Source: Caldilineaceae bacterium (GTDB lineage Bacteria; Chloroflexota; Anaerolineae; Caldilineales; Caldilineaceae). From it: a stretch of DNA of 53,734 nt. The DNA is taken from positions 1-53,734 of the forward strand of contig JAJEBF010000046.1 of the NCBI GenBank assembly GCA_022824025.1, written 5' to 3'. This document shows, one piece after another, positions 26,302 through 35,097 of this stretch (position 1 is its first letter; every line of letters begins with the position of its first letter). The notes beneath the pieces were generated by a model. The model searched no databases, was not told where the DNA came from, and was given only the letters and a program-made list of their open reading frames with translations. The position numbers were made by a program, and so were the translations under genes.

Positions 26302-27501
26302 ATGGATACTGTTCAAAGTTCAATTGACGCGAAGTCGGCTGTACGCAATACGCAGGCTTACGAGTCTGGCGTTGTGCCCCGTCGCGGGGATACGGTCATG
26401 GTGGCCGGCGAGGGCTGCTGGATGTTCGATAGCGAAGGGCAACGTTATCTCGATCTAACGTCCTCACAGGGTGTGGCCATGCTCGGGTACAACCACCCCG
26501 TCCTGACTGCGGCGATCCAGGAGCAGGCTGCCCTGATGCATGCATGCCCCAACTTCTTTCACAACGACACGCGTGCAGATTTTCTTGCCAAACTGATTGC
26601 GGCAACGCCTCCTCATCTGACGCGGGCTTTTCTTGGCAATAGCGGCGCGGAAGCAATCGATGGGGCCATAAAGTTTGCCCGGTTGGCAACAGGACGAACG
26701 GGCATCGTGGCGTTCCGGAACAGCTTCCACGGCCGAACCGTTGGAGCGCTGTCTTTAACCTGGAATCCGAGATACCGCCGCAAATTTGAGCCGCTGCTGC
26801 CTGATGTGAGCCACGTCCCCTTCAACAAGATCGATCTGCTTGACAAGGCCGTTGGCGACGGGACCGCCGCAGTCGTGCTGGAGGTAATCCAGGCAGAGGG
26901 CGGCGTTCATGTAGGCGAGGACGATTTTTTGGGCGCTGTCCAGCAGATATGCCGGGAGCGCGGCGCTAAGCTGGTCATTGACGAGGTTCAGACCGGCTTC
27001 GGCCGCACGGGCCGTTGGTTTGGCTTCCAGCATTTCGACCTTGAGCCGGACATGATTGCCCTGGCAAAAGGCTTGGGCGGCGGTTTCCCCATGGGGGCGG
27101 TCGTCTACACGGACGAAATACAGGCAAGCGTTTTTTCGGGCGCCCATGGCAGCACTTTCGGGGGGAATCCGCTGGCTTGCGCAGCGGGCGTGGCGGCGCT
27201 GAGCGTGTACCAGGATGGACTGATCGAACAGGCCGGACGGGCTGGTGACCGCTTGCGAGCGGGGTTGAAAGCAGCGATTGGAGCCAGAAGAGTCGTCCGT
27301 GAGATTCGCGGCAAGGGCCTACTCATTGGCATTGACCTCCGCACCAAAGCGGTCCCCTTCCTGAAAACCTTGATGGAGACGCACAAGGTGCTGGCGCTGC
27401 CGGCCGGCTCGACCGTGCTCAGGCTGCTTCCGCCGCTGACGATAAGTGATGAAGAGATTGACTTGGCCGTCGAGGCCGTTGCCGCATCATTGCCGGCTTA
27501 G
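26302..27501 (+). CDS. lysJ: [LysW]-aminoadipate semialdehyde/acetylornithine aminotransferase
   Basis: A 399-residue class III PLP aminotransferase. It has [75 protein letters not shown] and the PLP-lysine segment [16 protein letters not shown]. ArgD and LysJ cannot be separated by motif alone; adjacency to lysZ favours a LysW-carried substrate in lysine and/or arginine synthesis. The 180-base gap before it contains only the tandem repeat and no gene. Confidence 0.85.
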   Translation: MDTVQSSIDAKSAVRNTQAYESGVVPRRGDTVMVAGEGCWMFDSEGQRYLDLTSSQGVAMLGYNHPVLTAAIQEQAALMHACPNFFHNDTRADFLAKLIAATPPHLTRAFLGNSGAEAIDGAIKFARLATGRTGIVAFRNSFHGRTVGALSLTWNPRYRRKFEPLLPDVSHVPFNKIDLLDKAVGDGTAAVVLEVIQAEGGVHVGEDDFLGAVQQICRERGAKLVIDEVQTGFGRTGRWFGFQHFDLEPDMIALAKGLGGGFPMGAVVYTDEIQASVFSGAHGSTFGGNPLACAAGVAALSVYQDGLIEQAGRAGDRLRAGLKAAIGARRVVREIRGKGLLIGIDLRTKAVPFLKTLMETHKVLALPAGSTVLRLLPPLTISDEEIDLAVEAVAASLPA

Positions 27502-27542
27502 CCTCGCTCCTATGATTTACTAAATTTGGAAGGATATATCCG

Positions 27543-27926
27543 ATGAGAATTGCGTATGCAGGCGTTTTTGTAGACGATCAGGAGAAGGCATTGGCCTTTT
27601 ACACAGACATCCTCGGCTTTGTGAAAAAGGCGGATGTGTCCGCGGGGGAATTCAGATGGCTAACTGTTGTGTCGCCTGACAACCAGGACGGAACGGAACT
27701 GCTGTTGGAGCCGAATGCCAATCCTGCTGCCGCGCAGTATCAGAAGGCGATTTACGAACAGGGAATCCCCGCCAATTCGTTTGTCGTTGATGACATCCAG
27801 GCTGAGTATGAAAGGTTGAGAGACCTGGGGGTTGAGTTCAAAGTGGAACCGACCGACTATGGCGCCTACGCGATTGCTTCCTTTGACGATACGTGCGGAA
27901 ACCTGATTCAAATCCAGAGTCATTGA
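27543..27926 (+). CDS. VOC superfamily (glyoxalase-like) protein
   Basis: A 127-residue single-module vicinal-oxygen-chelate protein. It opens with IAYAGVFVDDQEKALAFYTD and ILGFVKKADV, has a central ELLLEPNAN and ends with ASFDDTCGNLIQIQS, the usual beta-alpha-beta-beta-beta arrangement in two halves. The first metal ligand position seems to lack the His common in glyoxalase I, so it may bind another metal or serve in resistance or sequestration. The start follows GGAAGGATAT. The 229 bases downstream up to trxB contain only a 12 bp palindrome (28011-28022). Confidence 0.85.
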   Translation: MRIAYAGVFVDDQEKALAFYTDILGFVKKADVSAGEFRWLTVVSPDNQDGTELLLEPNANPAAAQYQKAIYEQGIPANSFVVDDIQAEYERLRDLGVEFKVEPTDYGAYAIASFDDTCGNLIQIQSH

Positions 27927-28155
27927 GTCAGTGTCGCTTGCGATGTGGATTGGAATGGGTGCGAGCACCCAGAAATGCAGGGCGCAAGAGGCGATACTGT
28001 TCGAAGAAGGGTCGCCGGCGACAACCGCTTGCCATATTGGAAATCCTGGGCGGATCCCTGGAACAAGGCAAGGGGACCTGGTTTCACCAAGCGAACCGCG
28101 CTTGACACGAGGCGGTTCCGTGTCTGGCAAACAACAGATATTCGGGAGTTAAGGA

Positions 28156-29250
28156 ATGAGCGATTTGAATCAGAACGGCGCGCAGTTGCAGAACGGCGCT
28201 GGCAAGGCGGATGGCAGTGCCGGAGAGGATACAGCATTGCACGAGGTCATCGTCATTGGCAGCGGGCCGGCAGGTTGGACCGCGGGCCTGTACGCGGCGA
28301 GGGCAAACCTTGAGCCACTGCTGATCACAGGGGACGACTTTGGCGGCCAGGTCAGTATTACATACGAAGTTGAAAACTATCCGGGATTCCCCGAAGGTTT
28401 GAGCGGGCCCGACCTGGTTGATAAGTTCAAGTCTCAAGCCGAGCGATTTGGCTGCACGGTCTCCTACGATCATGTTACCGAGATCGTGGTAGACGAGCAT
28501 CCCTTTACGGTCCGCACCGCCCAGAGCAAGGAATATAGAAGCAAGTCGATCATTCTCTGCACAGGGGCGAGACCCCGGTTCCTGGAAGTGCCGGGAGAAC
28601 AGGAGTATACCGGCAAAGGCGTGAGTTACTGCGCCACTTGTGACGGCTTCTTCTTCCGGGGTAAGGAGTTGGTCGTAGTCGGTGGGGGGGACAGCGCGCT
28701 GGAGGAAGGGCTGTTCCTGACCAAGTTTGCCACCAACGTCAGGATCATCCATCGGAGAGACGAGTTACGCGCCAGCAAGATCTTGCAGGATCGCGCGTTT
28801 GGTCATGACAAGATTGAGTTCGTCTGGAACACCGTTGTGACTTCGATCAAAGGTAACGAGAACGGCGTTGTGTCAGGCGTCACGATTCGCGATACGCTGA
28901 ATGGCGAAGAAAGGGAGTTGGACACCGACGGCGTTTTTGTTTACATCGGCCATATTCCCAATAACGATCTCTATCACGGGAAGCTGGACCTGGATGAGGA
29001 CGGGCACCTGATTGCCGACCCAATGACGCGGACCAATATACCGGGCGTGTTTGCGGCGGGTGAAATCGCCGACAAGATCTTCAAACAGGTCGCGACGAGC
29101 GTGGGGCAAGGCTGCGCGGCGGCCATGCAGGCGGAGAAGTTTCTGGCCTCTTTGGAAGCAGAGGGGCTGTCTGATTTGACGGAGGATCCGCGGGCCTGGC
29201 CTACGCCCGGCGTCCCAAGAAAGACTGCCGACCTGGTGGCAGCCGACTAA
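28156..29250 (+). CDS. trxB: Thioredoxin reductase
   Basis: A 364-residue FAD/NADPH disulfide reductase that keeps thioredoxin reduced. FAD binding: [17 protein letters not shown]; redox-active C-A-T-C in [18 protein letters not shown] loop [13 protein letters not shown] followed by VRIIHRR; C-terminal [16 protein letters not shown]. It is about 45 residues longer than standard TrxB because of a hydrophilic N-terminal tail of about 30 residues and a short C-terminal tail. The start follows GGGAGTTAAGGA. Confidence 0.94.
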   Translation: MSDLNQNGAQLQNGAGKADGSAGEDTALHEVIVIGSGPAGWTAGLYAARANLEPLLITGDDFGGQVSITYEVENYPGFPEGLSGPDLVDKFKSQAERFGCTVSYDHVTEIVVDEHPFTVRTAQSKEYRSKSIILCTGARPRFLEVPGEQEYTGKGVSYCATCDGFFFRGKELVVVGGGDSALEEGLFLTKFATNVRIIHRRDELRASKILQDRAFGHDKIEFVWNTVVTSIKGNENGVVSGVTIRDTLNGEERELDTDGVFVYIGHIPNNDLYHGKLDLDEDGHLIADPMTRTNIPGVFAAGEIADKIFKQVATSVGQGCAAAMQAEKFLASLEAEGLSDLTEDPRAWPTPGVPRKTADLVAAD

Positions 29251-29328
29251 AGTCGGGGCTCATGCCGGCCGGGACCCCTACAAAATAGAGGCGGCGCTTC
29301 GACGGTTTTAGTTTTTCGCGGAGGCATC

Positions 29329-29355
29329 ATGAGCAGCGAAAGAACGGACCCTTAG
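29329..29355 (+). CDS. Eight-codon leader open frame upstream of murJ
   Basis: An ATG at 29329 preceded by GCGGAGG (5-base spacer) starts a frame that encodes MSSERTDP and stops with TAG at 29353-29355. The last base of the stop is the first base of the murJ GTG. The strong ribosome binding site therefore belongs to the leader, and murJ, which has no signal of its own, would be translated by termination-reinitiation. Alternatively a one-base sequencing or mutational change split a longer murJ N-terminus. Confidence 0.5.
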   Translation: MSSERTDP

Positions 29356-31070
29356 TGCCGCCTTCTCCTCGTTTGACAGCTCAAGATCAGCCAACCGAAA
29401 CATTGGCCCGCAGCGCTTCACTGCTTTCGATCGGCGCAGTTGCCAGCAGGGCGCTCGGTCTCGCCCGGGAGATGGTGATTGCCGGCTTCTTCGGCGCGAC
29501 CGGGGCAGTGAGCGCCTTCACGGTGGCCAGCACCGCGCCAAAAATGCTGTACGATTTCCTGATTGGCGGCATGTTAAGCGCTGCCCTGGTGCCGGTCCTC
29601 AGCGACTATGCCCGGCTCGAGCGGAACCGTTCAGACGCGGAGACGACGGGCGAATCACCTGCCAGCTACACGCAGTTTGGACCTAATCCGGAACTGGTGC
29701 GGCTGGTCGGCGCGCTGCTTAGTCTCTCTGTCGTTACACTCGCAGTGCTGGCATTGCTGATGGCGGTCTTTGCCCCACAGGTCGCCAGCTTGCTGGCGGG
29801 TGGCTTTGATGACTTTGATCCGGCATTGTTGCCATTGACTGCCAGGCTGCTGCGCCTGATGGCGCCGGTTGTTTGGTTCGTGTCGATGGCCGGTGTGTTG
29901 ACTGCAATTCTCTTCGCGCTCCAACGCTTCACGCTGCCGGCGCTGGCCTCAGCGGTATACAACCTGGGAATTGTTGCGTCCGCCCCGCTGCTGGCCGGCC
30001 GCATCGGCATCGCCAGCCTGGCCATCGGTGTGCTGGCTGGAAGCCTGGCACAGTTCGGGCTGATGGCTTGGGACGTTCATCGCGCAGGGCTGTCGTTCAG
30101 ACTCCGGTGGAGTCATCCCGCCCTGGCCCACATCGTTAAGCTCTATCTTCCGATTGCGGCTGGGTTGATTGTGGCGCAGTTTCAGGTTGGGCTGGATCGG
30201 CGGCTGGCCAGCGGGACCGGCGTTCAGAGCATAGCGTGGATGAGCAAGGCGACGACATTGCAGCAGCTGCCGTTGGGGATGATCAGTGTGGCCATTTCGC
30301 TGGCCGCGCTGCCCAGGTTGAGCCAGCAGTTTGCCGCAGGCGACGAAGACGCATATCGAGCCACTCTGGCGCGAGGGATGCGTATGGTGCTTGTTCTGAT
30401 CGCGCCCCTTCTCACTGGATTAGGGTTGCTCGCGGAACCGACAGTCCGGCTCCTGTTCGAGCGGGGTCAGTTCACGGTTGAGGACAGCGCGATGGTCGTC
30501 ATGGCGCTGGAAGTGTATCTTGTCGGCGCGCTGTTCGCTGCGGTTGACTTTCCCCTGATCTATGCCTTCTACGCTCGTAACAACACCTTGCTGCCGGCGG
30601 CGGTGGGGCTGTTTAGCGTTGTTGTGTACGGGGCGGCCGCGCTGGCGCTCATAGAGGGGCTGGGCTTTCTTGGCCTTGTCTGGGCAGATACGGCAAAACA
30701 GGCTGCTCATGCCTTCGCCATGCTGTTGCTCATTTATTGGAAGGTTGGGCGCGGGAATCGCACGAGGCGATCGGCGCGTGCGTCCGGGACATCATCGGGC
30801 ACGCCGCGTTGGGCCTTTGGGACAACTGCCCAGACCGTTACCATGGTATTTGTTGGGGCTTCTGCCATGGGACTTGCAACTCTGTGGCTGCAATCGCTTT
30901 TCGAGTCAGGTGGACCGAGTTCGCCTGCCAATGACCTTGCTCGCCTCGTGGTCGGTGGAGGCGGCGGGATCGCGGTCTATTTTGGTGTCCTGCTCGCGGC
31001 CGGTCAACCCGAACTTCGACAGTTGTACAGGTCTGCTTTGAGGCAGGCCATATCTGCCAGATCGCAATAG
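29355..31070 (+). CDS. murJ: Lipid II flippase MurJ
   Basis: A 571-residue MOP-superfamily flippase that moves lipid II across the cytoplasmic membrane for peptidoglycan synthesis. Family features are [15 protein letters not shown] and VIAGFFGA near the N-terminus, [17 protein letters not shown], the central [18 protein letters not shown] and [10 protein letters not shown] count about 14 hydrophobic segments. The GTG start overlaps the stop of the 8-codon leader by one base. An internal Arg/Ser-rich loop (around 475-490) separates the last membrane segments. Confidence 0.93.
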   Translation: MPPSPRLTAQDQPTETLARSASLLSIGAVASRALGLAREMVIAGFFGATGAVSAFTVASTAPKMLYDFLIGGMLSAALVPVLSDYARLERNRSDAETTGESPASYTQFGPNPELVRLVGALLSLSVVTLAVLALLMAVFAPQVASLLAGGFDDFDPALLPLTARLLRLMAPVVWFVSMAGVLTAILFALQRFTLPALASAVYNLGIVASAPLLAGRIGIASLAIGVLAGSLAQFGLMAWDVHRAGLSFRLRWSHPALAHIVKLYLPIAAGLIVAQFQVGLDRRLASGTGVQSIAWMSKATTLQQLPLGMISVAISLAALPRLSQQFAAGDEDAYRATLARGMRMVLVLIAPLLTGLGLLAEPTVRLLFERGQFTVEDSAMVVMALEVYLVGALFAAVDFPLIYAFYARNNTLLPAAVGLFSVVVYGAAALALIEGLGFLGLVWADTAKQAAHAFAMLLLIYWKVGRGNRTRRSARASGTSSGTPRWAFGTTAQTVTMVFVGASAMGLATLWLQSLFESGGPSSPANDLARLVVGGGGGIAVYFGVLLAAGQPELRQLYRSALRQAISARSQ

Positions 31071-31170
31071 GCGCTGACACACGGCCATTTGTGATCCACT
31101 TGCGAGCACCCGGGGAACCCCAATTTCGATACCTTTCCGAACGGCTTCATAATGATTTAAGATTGTTGCC

Positions 31171-32622
31171 GTGAACATCCTGACTCGACCAACCGGCATC
31201 GCTTTCATCAGACTGGCCAGAATGCGGCGAACCTCTTCGAAGGCTCTCATCGTGCTGCTGGCGGCGCTACTTCTCGGCGGCGGCGCCCCGCGCTTTCTTC
31301 CCACCCGCGACCATGTAATCAAGGCGGCTGTGGCCCTACCCGACTTCAACTTCGTTGGGTGGGAACTGGGAGCAGTTCGCCAACTGGTATTTCCTGAACG
31401 GTTTACTGGGCTGGACCAGCTAAATTCAGAAGAAGAATCGAAGCTTGTACGCGCATACCTGGACCGGTATGGGCGAATCCGCCTGTTGGAGGAGGAGCTC
31501 AGTCAACTGGTCGCCAAGAGCCCGCCGGCGTCCGATGAAGAGCTTCGTTCAACCGTCTTGGCCGACGACATCGAGCCCGGTTCCAGCGGGTCGAGTGAAG
31601 CTTCCGGCTCCGGCGCGAATGCCGTATCTGGATCTGAGATTCGGGAGGCCCGCTTTGAGCTGGCCGCCTTGCGCCAACAGCAGACGGCCGATCGGCCCCT
31701 GGTCGAGGCTGTGCTGCGGCGCCAGGTACAAGAGGCGTTGCGCGATGCCGGGCTGGGTCTTCGAGGGATCGTATGGCCTCCGGTCCACTTCGTATTTGTC
31801 GAACCTCCTCTCAAGTTAACGGTCAGCCCTCGGGATCGAATCTCTACGATACACTCTCGCGTGCTGCAGGCCGAATTTGATCCGGTAATTCTTGGAGAAA
31901 GCGAGAGCGCGATTGAGGCGCGCACGGATTTGAGCGCCCACATCACACAGATTGGGGGCATGGCAGTCTATCCGGCGATGATTGTCGATAGCAGTTCTCT
32001 CGAGTGGGCGCTGAATACAATTGCACATGAGTGGGTACATCATTACCTCTTCCACTTCCCGTTGGGTCTGCGCTATGCCAGAAACGATGAGGCAACGACA
32101 CTCAACGAAACAGTGTCTGATATCGTTGGCAATGAGATCGGCGAAAGGGTGGCGCGGCGTTACTATTCTTCGGATGCGGCCGGCCCTGCAAAACCGGCTG
32201 AGGAGACGCTGGCAGACACTTGCGCGTGCAATATCGAAGAGCTCGTAGCGCGGGAAGGGGCATTGGAACAGCAGCGTTGGGAGCGATACGGGCGCCCGCT
32301 CCCGTTTAACTTCCAGCAGGCGATGCGCGAAACTCGATTGCATGTGGATGCCCTGCTGGAAGACGGGCTCGTAGAGACTGCCGAGGCCTACATGGAGGCG
32401 AGGCGGCGTTACTTTGTCGAGAAGGGATACCCGCTGCGCGTTCTGAATCAGGCCTATTTTGCCTTCCATGGCAGCTACGCGACCGGCGCGGCTTCCTCCA
32501 GCTCGATCGGTCCTCAGCTTCAGCAACTGCGCGCGGAAAGCAGTGACCTGGCCCACTTCCTGCAGCAGGTGCGTTGGTTTACCAGTCTCGCAGACCTTGA
32601 AAGCGCGTTGGGCGCCCAATGA
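31171..32622 (+). CDS. Exported HExxH metallopeptidase-like protein
   Basis: A 483-residue protein I cannot assign to a named family. An N-terminal basic stretch and hydrophobic core (about residues 20-40) suggest a signal peptide or membrane anchor. A zinc-protease motif H286-E287-W-V-H290 is followed by N312-E313-T-V-S-D317, a gluzincin-like spacing in which E313 would be the third zinc ligand. Residues 135-158 are a Ser/Gly/Ala-rich linker. Translation starts at GTG 31171, 100 bases after murJ, so the protein may act on the cell envelope. DNA recombination or scaffold roles are not suggested by anything seen. Confidence 0.75.
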   Translation: MNILTRPTGIAFIRLARMRRTSSKALIVLLAALLLGGGAPRFLPTRDHVIKAAVALPDFNFVGWELGAVRQLVFPERFTGLDQLNSEEESKLVRAYLDRYGRIRLLEEELSQLVAKSPPASDEELRSTVLADDIEPGSSGSSEASGSGANAVSGSEIREARFELAALRQQQTADRPLVEAVLRRQVQEALRDAGLGLRGIVWPPVHFVFVEPPLKLTVSPRDRISTIHSRVLQAEFDPVILGESESAIEARTDLSAHITQIGGMAVYPAMIVDSSSLEWALNTIAHEWVHHYLFHFPLGLRYARNDEATTLNETVSDIVGNEIGERVARRYYSSDAAGPAKPAEETLADTCACNIEELVAREGALEQQRWERYGRPLPFNFQQAMRETRLHVDALLEDGLVETAEAYMEARRRYFVEKGYPLRVLNQAYFAFHGSYATGAASSSSIGPQLQQLRAESSDLAHFLQQVRWFTSLADLESALGAQ

Positions 32623-32744
32623 GAAAGGCCTGGCCAGCCAAGTTTGTTCCAACCGGTTCGCGCGAAGGACGAACTGGATAATGTTGCGTTTCATCGAGTC
32701 TCTTCTAGCTTCTCCCCCTACATCGTCCATAGCAGGAGAACATT

Positions 32745-33908
32745 ATGGCAACCTATCGTACAGGCATCATCGCGTGCGGCATCATCGCGCGTGTGCATGC
32801 TCGCGCTTGGCAGGGCGTTGCGGGCACGCCAACAACGATCGGCGCGATTGCGGACTCAAACGCGGACGCGCTGAGGGAGTTCGGCGAATTCTTCGGCGTG
32901 CCAGAGGAACATCGCTATGCGGACTACAGGCAGATGCTGGACAGCGAAAAGCTGGATTTTGTTGACGTGTGCTCCTGGCACCAGCTGCATGCGGAGATGG
33001 TGATCGCGGCCGCCGCACGCCAGCCCAAAGCGATCATCTGTCAGAAGCCGATGGCGGTAGACCTGGGCGAGGCCGACGCGATGTTGACCGCCTGCCAGCG
33101 AAACGGCGTCAAGCTGATGATCGCATACCAGCGGCCCCACCATGCCACTTGGCTTCAGGCCCGTGAGTTGGTGCGGGAGGGGGCCCTCGGACGCGTCCTG
33201 CAGATACAGCTGGATTCAGGCGGCAATCTGCTCAACACCAATTCGCACAATATTCGCCTGGCGCTGTTTCTGATGGACGAGCCGCGTGTGGAGTGGGTAA
33301 TGGGCGCTGTGGAACGCACCACGGAGCAGTTGGAGCGCGGCCTGCCAGCTGAAGACGCCTGCCTTGGGCTTGCCGCCTGCGACAACGACGCCACCATCCT
33401 GATCATGGGGGACTTGATTCACGGGCTGGGCCAGGGATGCCGTGTCATAGGCACTGATGGGATCATGGAACTCAGCACCTCCTATCACCCTGAGAGCGAG
33501 ATTCCATCCGATGCGCCGATGCACATGCCGGAGGGTCTGTCCGCGCGCTACAATTACGAAATCGGCACAGTGCGCTATTTCAACGGCAAGACCGGGGGAT
33601 GGGAGGCGTTGTCGGCGCCCTGGCATGACTGTTGGTCGCGCCAGTGCGAGGAGGCAATCACGTGGGTTGAAGGGCGGGTAGAGAACCCCATCAGCGGCGG
33701 GGAGCGAGGGAGGGCGGTCCAGGAGGTGATGATGGCGTTGTATGAATCGGCGCGCAGAAGGCAGCGGATCTACCTCCCATTGAAGACGCGCGTCAATCCG
33801 CTCAGATTGATGGTAGAGAAGGGTGAACTGCCGGTGGAGTGGCCCGGAAGATACGAACGCCGCGCAACCCTTGTGCGCGGCGAAGGTATGTCATGGCACG
33901 AATCGTAG
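32745..33908 (+). CDS. Gfo/Idh/MocA family oxidoreductase
   Basis: A 387-residue NAD(P)-dependent sugar or cyclitol oxidoreductase. The nucleotide-binding loop is degenerate (GIIACGIIARVHARAW), the catalytic-lysine motif is ICQKPMAVDL, and an MIAYQRPHH segment follows. The substrate domain contains NLLNTNSHNIRLALF in place of the more usual GGG..D..H element. An AGGAGA signal precedes the ATG. It is convergent with the PhyH gene ending at 33928, only 20 bases apart and with no obvious terminator. Confidence 0.9.
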   Translation: MATYRTGIIACGIIARVHARAWQGVAGTPTTIGAIADSNADALREFGEFFGVPEEHRYADYRQMLDSEKLDFVDVCSWHQLHAEMVIAAAARQPKAIICQKPMAVDLGEADAMLTACQRNGVKLMIAYQRPHHATWLQARELVREGALGRVLQIQLDSGGNLLNTNSHNIRLALFLMDEPRVEWVMGAVERTTEQLERGLPAEDACLGLAACDNDATILIMGDLIHGLGQGCRVIGTDGIMELSTSYHPESEIPSDAPMHMPEGLSARYNYEIGTVRYFNGKTGGWEALSAPWHDCWSRQCEEAITWVEGRVENPISGGERGRAVQEVMMALYESARRRQRIYLPLKTRVNPLRLMVEKGELPVEWPGRYERRATLVRGEGMSWHES

Positions 33909-33927
33909 CTGGGACTGAAGAAACCTG

Positions 33928-34788
33928 TTACGCCTCCCGGAGCGTACCATCCGGGCGCACACGCCTGGGGCGAATAATCGTTACACTATCGTCTTCAATA
34001 ATCGGACGGTCGTAGATGTAGGGGGGCTCCAGCACTGCCTGTTGGGCCGGAGTCAATTCGGCGACCCATTCCGGCATGGATGTCTCGTAGACGCCGCCGG
34101 CAAAGTGCAGGTAGTTGGGTGAGAAGCGGTACAGGAGGGAGCGACGCTGCTGTTCCGCGCGCCAAGGCAGGGTTCCATGGATCGTCGCTTCGTTGAAGAT
34201 CACCATGTCGCCCGCCTTGCAGGGCACATTGTAAACCAGTTCCCGGTTCTTTTCATACCGGGCAATGTCTTCGGGCATGGGGAAGTTCGCCTTGTGGCTT
34301 CCGGGAATCACGCATAGCCCGCCATCGCCTTCGTTCACGTCGGCCAGTTGGAATTGACAGACGATCATCCCGCATCGTATCTGGCCGTTTGCATAGCTGT
34401 AATGTTGTGTGCCGTCAAACACTCTGCTGGTCGAACCATGAAGGCGCAGCCCCTCCGTTCCGGCTCTTGCAGCGAGCATAAATGGCGCGTGATCCATTTT
34501 CCAGCCGCGGCCGAACATTGTGTTCAGATAGGGGATCAGCTTGGGGTGGGCCAGCAGGTCGCGGAATGGCTGGCACCAGGGCTGTTCCCAAGTCAGCATT
34601 CCATTGAAGAAGTCACGCGGGCGATCTCCTGCCATGTCCCCGTCGGGGGCCGAATTGGGATCGGGAATCGCCTTGTCCCAGTTGGCGTCGAAGGCGTCGT
34701 TAAGTGATTGTACTTCTTCGGGGGACAGGAAGTTTTCCACTTTAAGGAAACCCTGAAGATCGTACAGGAACTTCTCGCGTTCTTTCAT
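33928..34788 (-). CDS. PhyH-like oxygenase lacking the metal carboxylate
   Basis: A 286-residue protein of the phytanoyl-CoA dioxygenase fold. The proximal iron motif reads H117-G-S119 (LRLHGSTSRVF) instead of HxD. The distal H204 (ATIHGTLPW), the 2-oxoglutarate-type Arg216 and IPGSHKANFP are present. A large uncharacterised PhyH subfamily has an LHGG-like site, so this is probably a subfamily trait and not decay. I use the ATG at 34788, preceded by CGGAGGAA; an upstream start at 34857 lies in the promoter region. It is divergent from the peptide importer. Confidence 0.87.
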   Translation of the reverse strand: MKEREKFLYDLQGFLKVENFLSPEEVQSLNDAFDANWDKAIPDPNSAPDGDMAGDRPRDFFNGMLTWEQPWCQPFRDLLAHPKLIPYLNTMFGRGWKMDHAPFMLAARAGTEGLRLHGSTSRVFDGTQHYSYANGQIRCGMIVCQFQLADVNEGDGGLCVIPGSHKANFPMPEDIARYEKNRELVYNVPCKAGDMVIFNEATIHGTLPWRAEQQRRSLLYRFSPNYLHFAGGVYETSMPEWVAELTPAQQAVLEPPYIYDRPIIEDDSVTIIRPRRVRPDGTLREA

Positions 34789-34836
34789 GTGAGTTCCTCC
34801 GAAATTGAGCGTGTTAACCTTGCCCACAGTTGCGAA

Positions 34837-34888
34837 ATTGGTTGGACCAATAGTCAAAAAGTATAAGACAGTTGGAAAGTGGTGGCAA
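34837..34888 (-). promoter_or_regulatory. Promoter and operator of the PhyH gene
   Basis: On the minus strand TTGCCA (34883-34888) and TATACT (34860-34865) are 17 bases apart. Just downstream an inverted repeat ATTGGT-N3-ACCAAT (34837-34851) covers the expected transcript start, a classic repressor position. The leader would be about 65 bases. Confidence 0.6.
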
Positions 34889-34913
34889 GGAACGGAAAAG
34901 AAACAGTTCCATG

Positions 34914-34942
34914 TTGACAGATCAGGTCTGGTAGGCTATATT
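34914..34942 (+). promoter_or_regulatory. Sigma-70 promoter of the peptide ABC importer
   Basis: TTGACA (34914-34919), a 17-base spacer and TATATT (34937-34942) form a near-consensus promoter. Transcription would start near 34949, about 150 bases before the binding-protein start. It is divergent from the PhyH promoter, and the two -35 elements are only 25 bases apart, so one regulator could control both. Confidence 0.75.
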
Positions 34943-35097
34943 GTCGCCACTGCCGACTCACCACGAAACTGAATCCTGGTGGGGCCCATAGGCAACTTTT
35001 CGCAACAGTTTTTGGACATTCGAATTTGAGTAGTTTCAGTAAGCCCCCACCGTTCGTGGGATCCAAGGGCACAACCAAAGCCATAAGGAGAAAAGTG

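Noticed and set aside
33928..34788. Calling the PhyH variant a halogenase
   Set aside because: A lost carboxylate is compatible with halide binding, but the HG-type site is common in an uncharacterised subfamily and no halogenase signature is visible.
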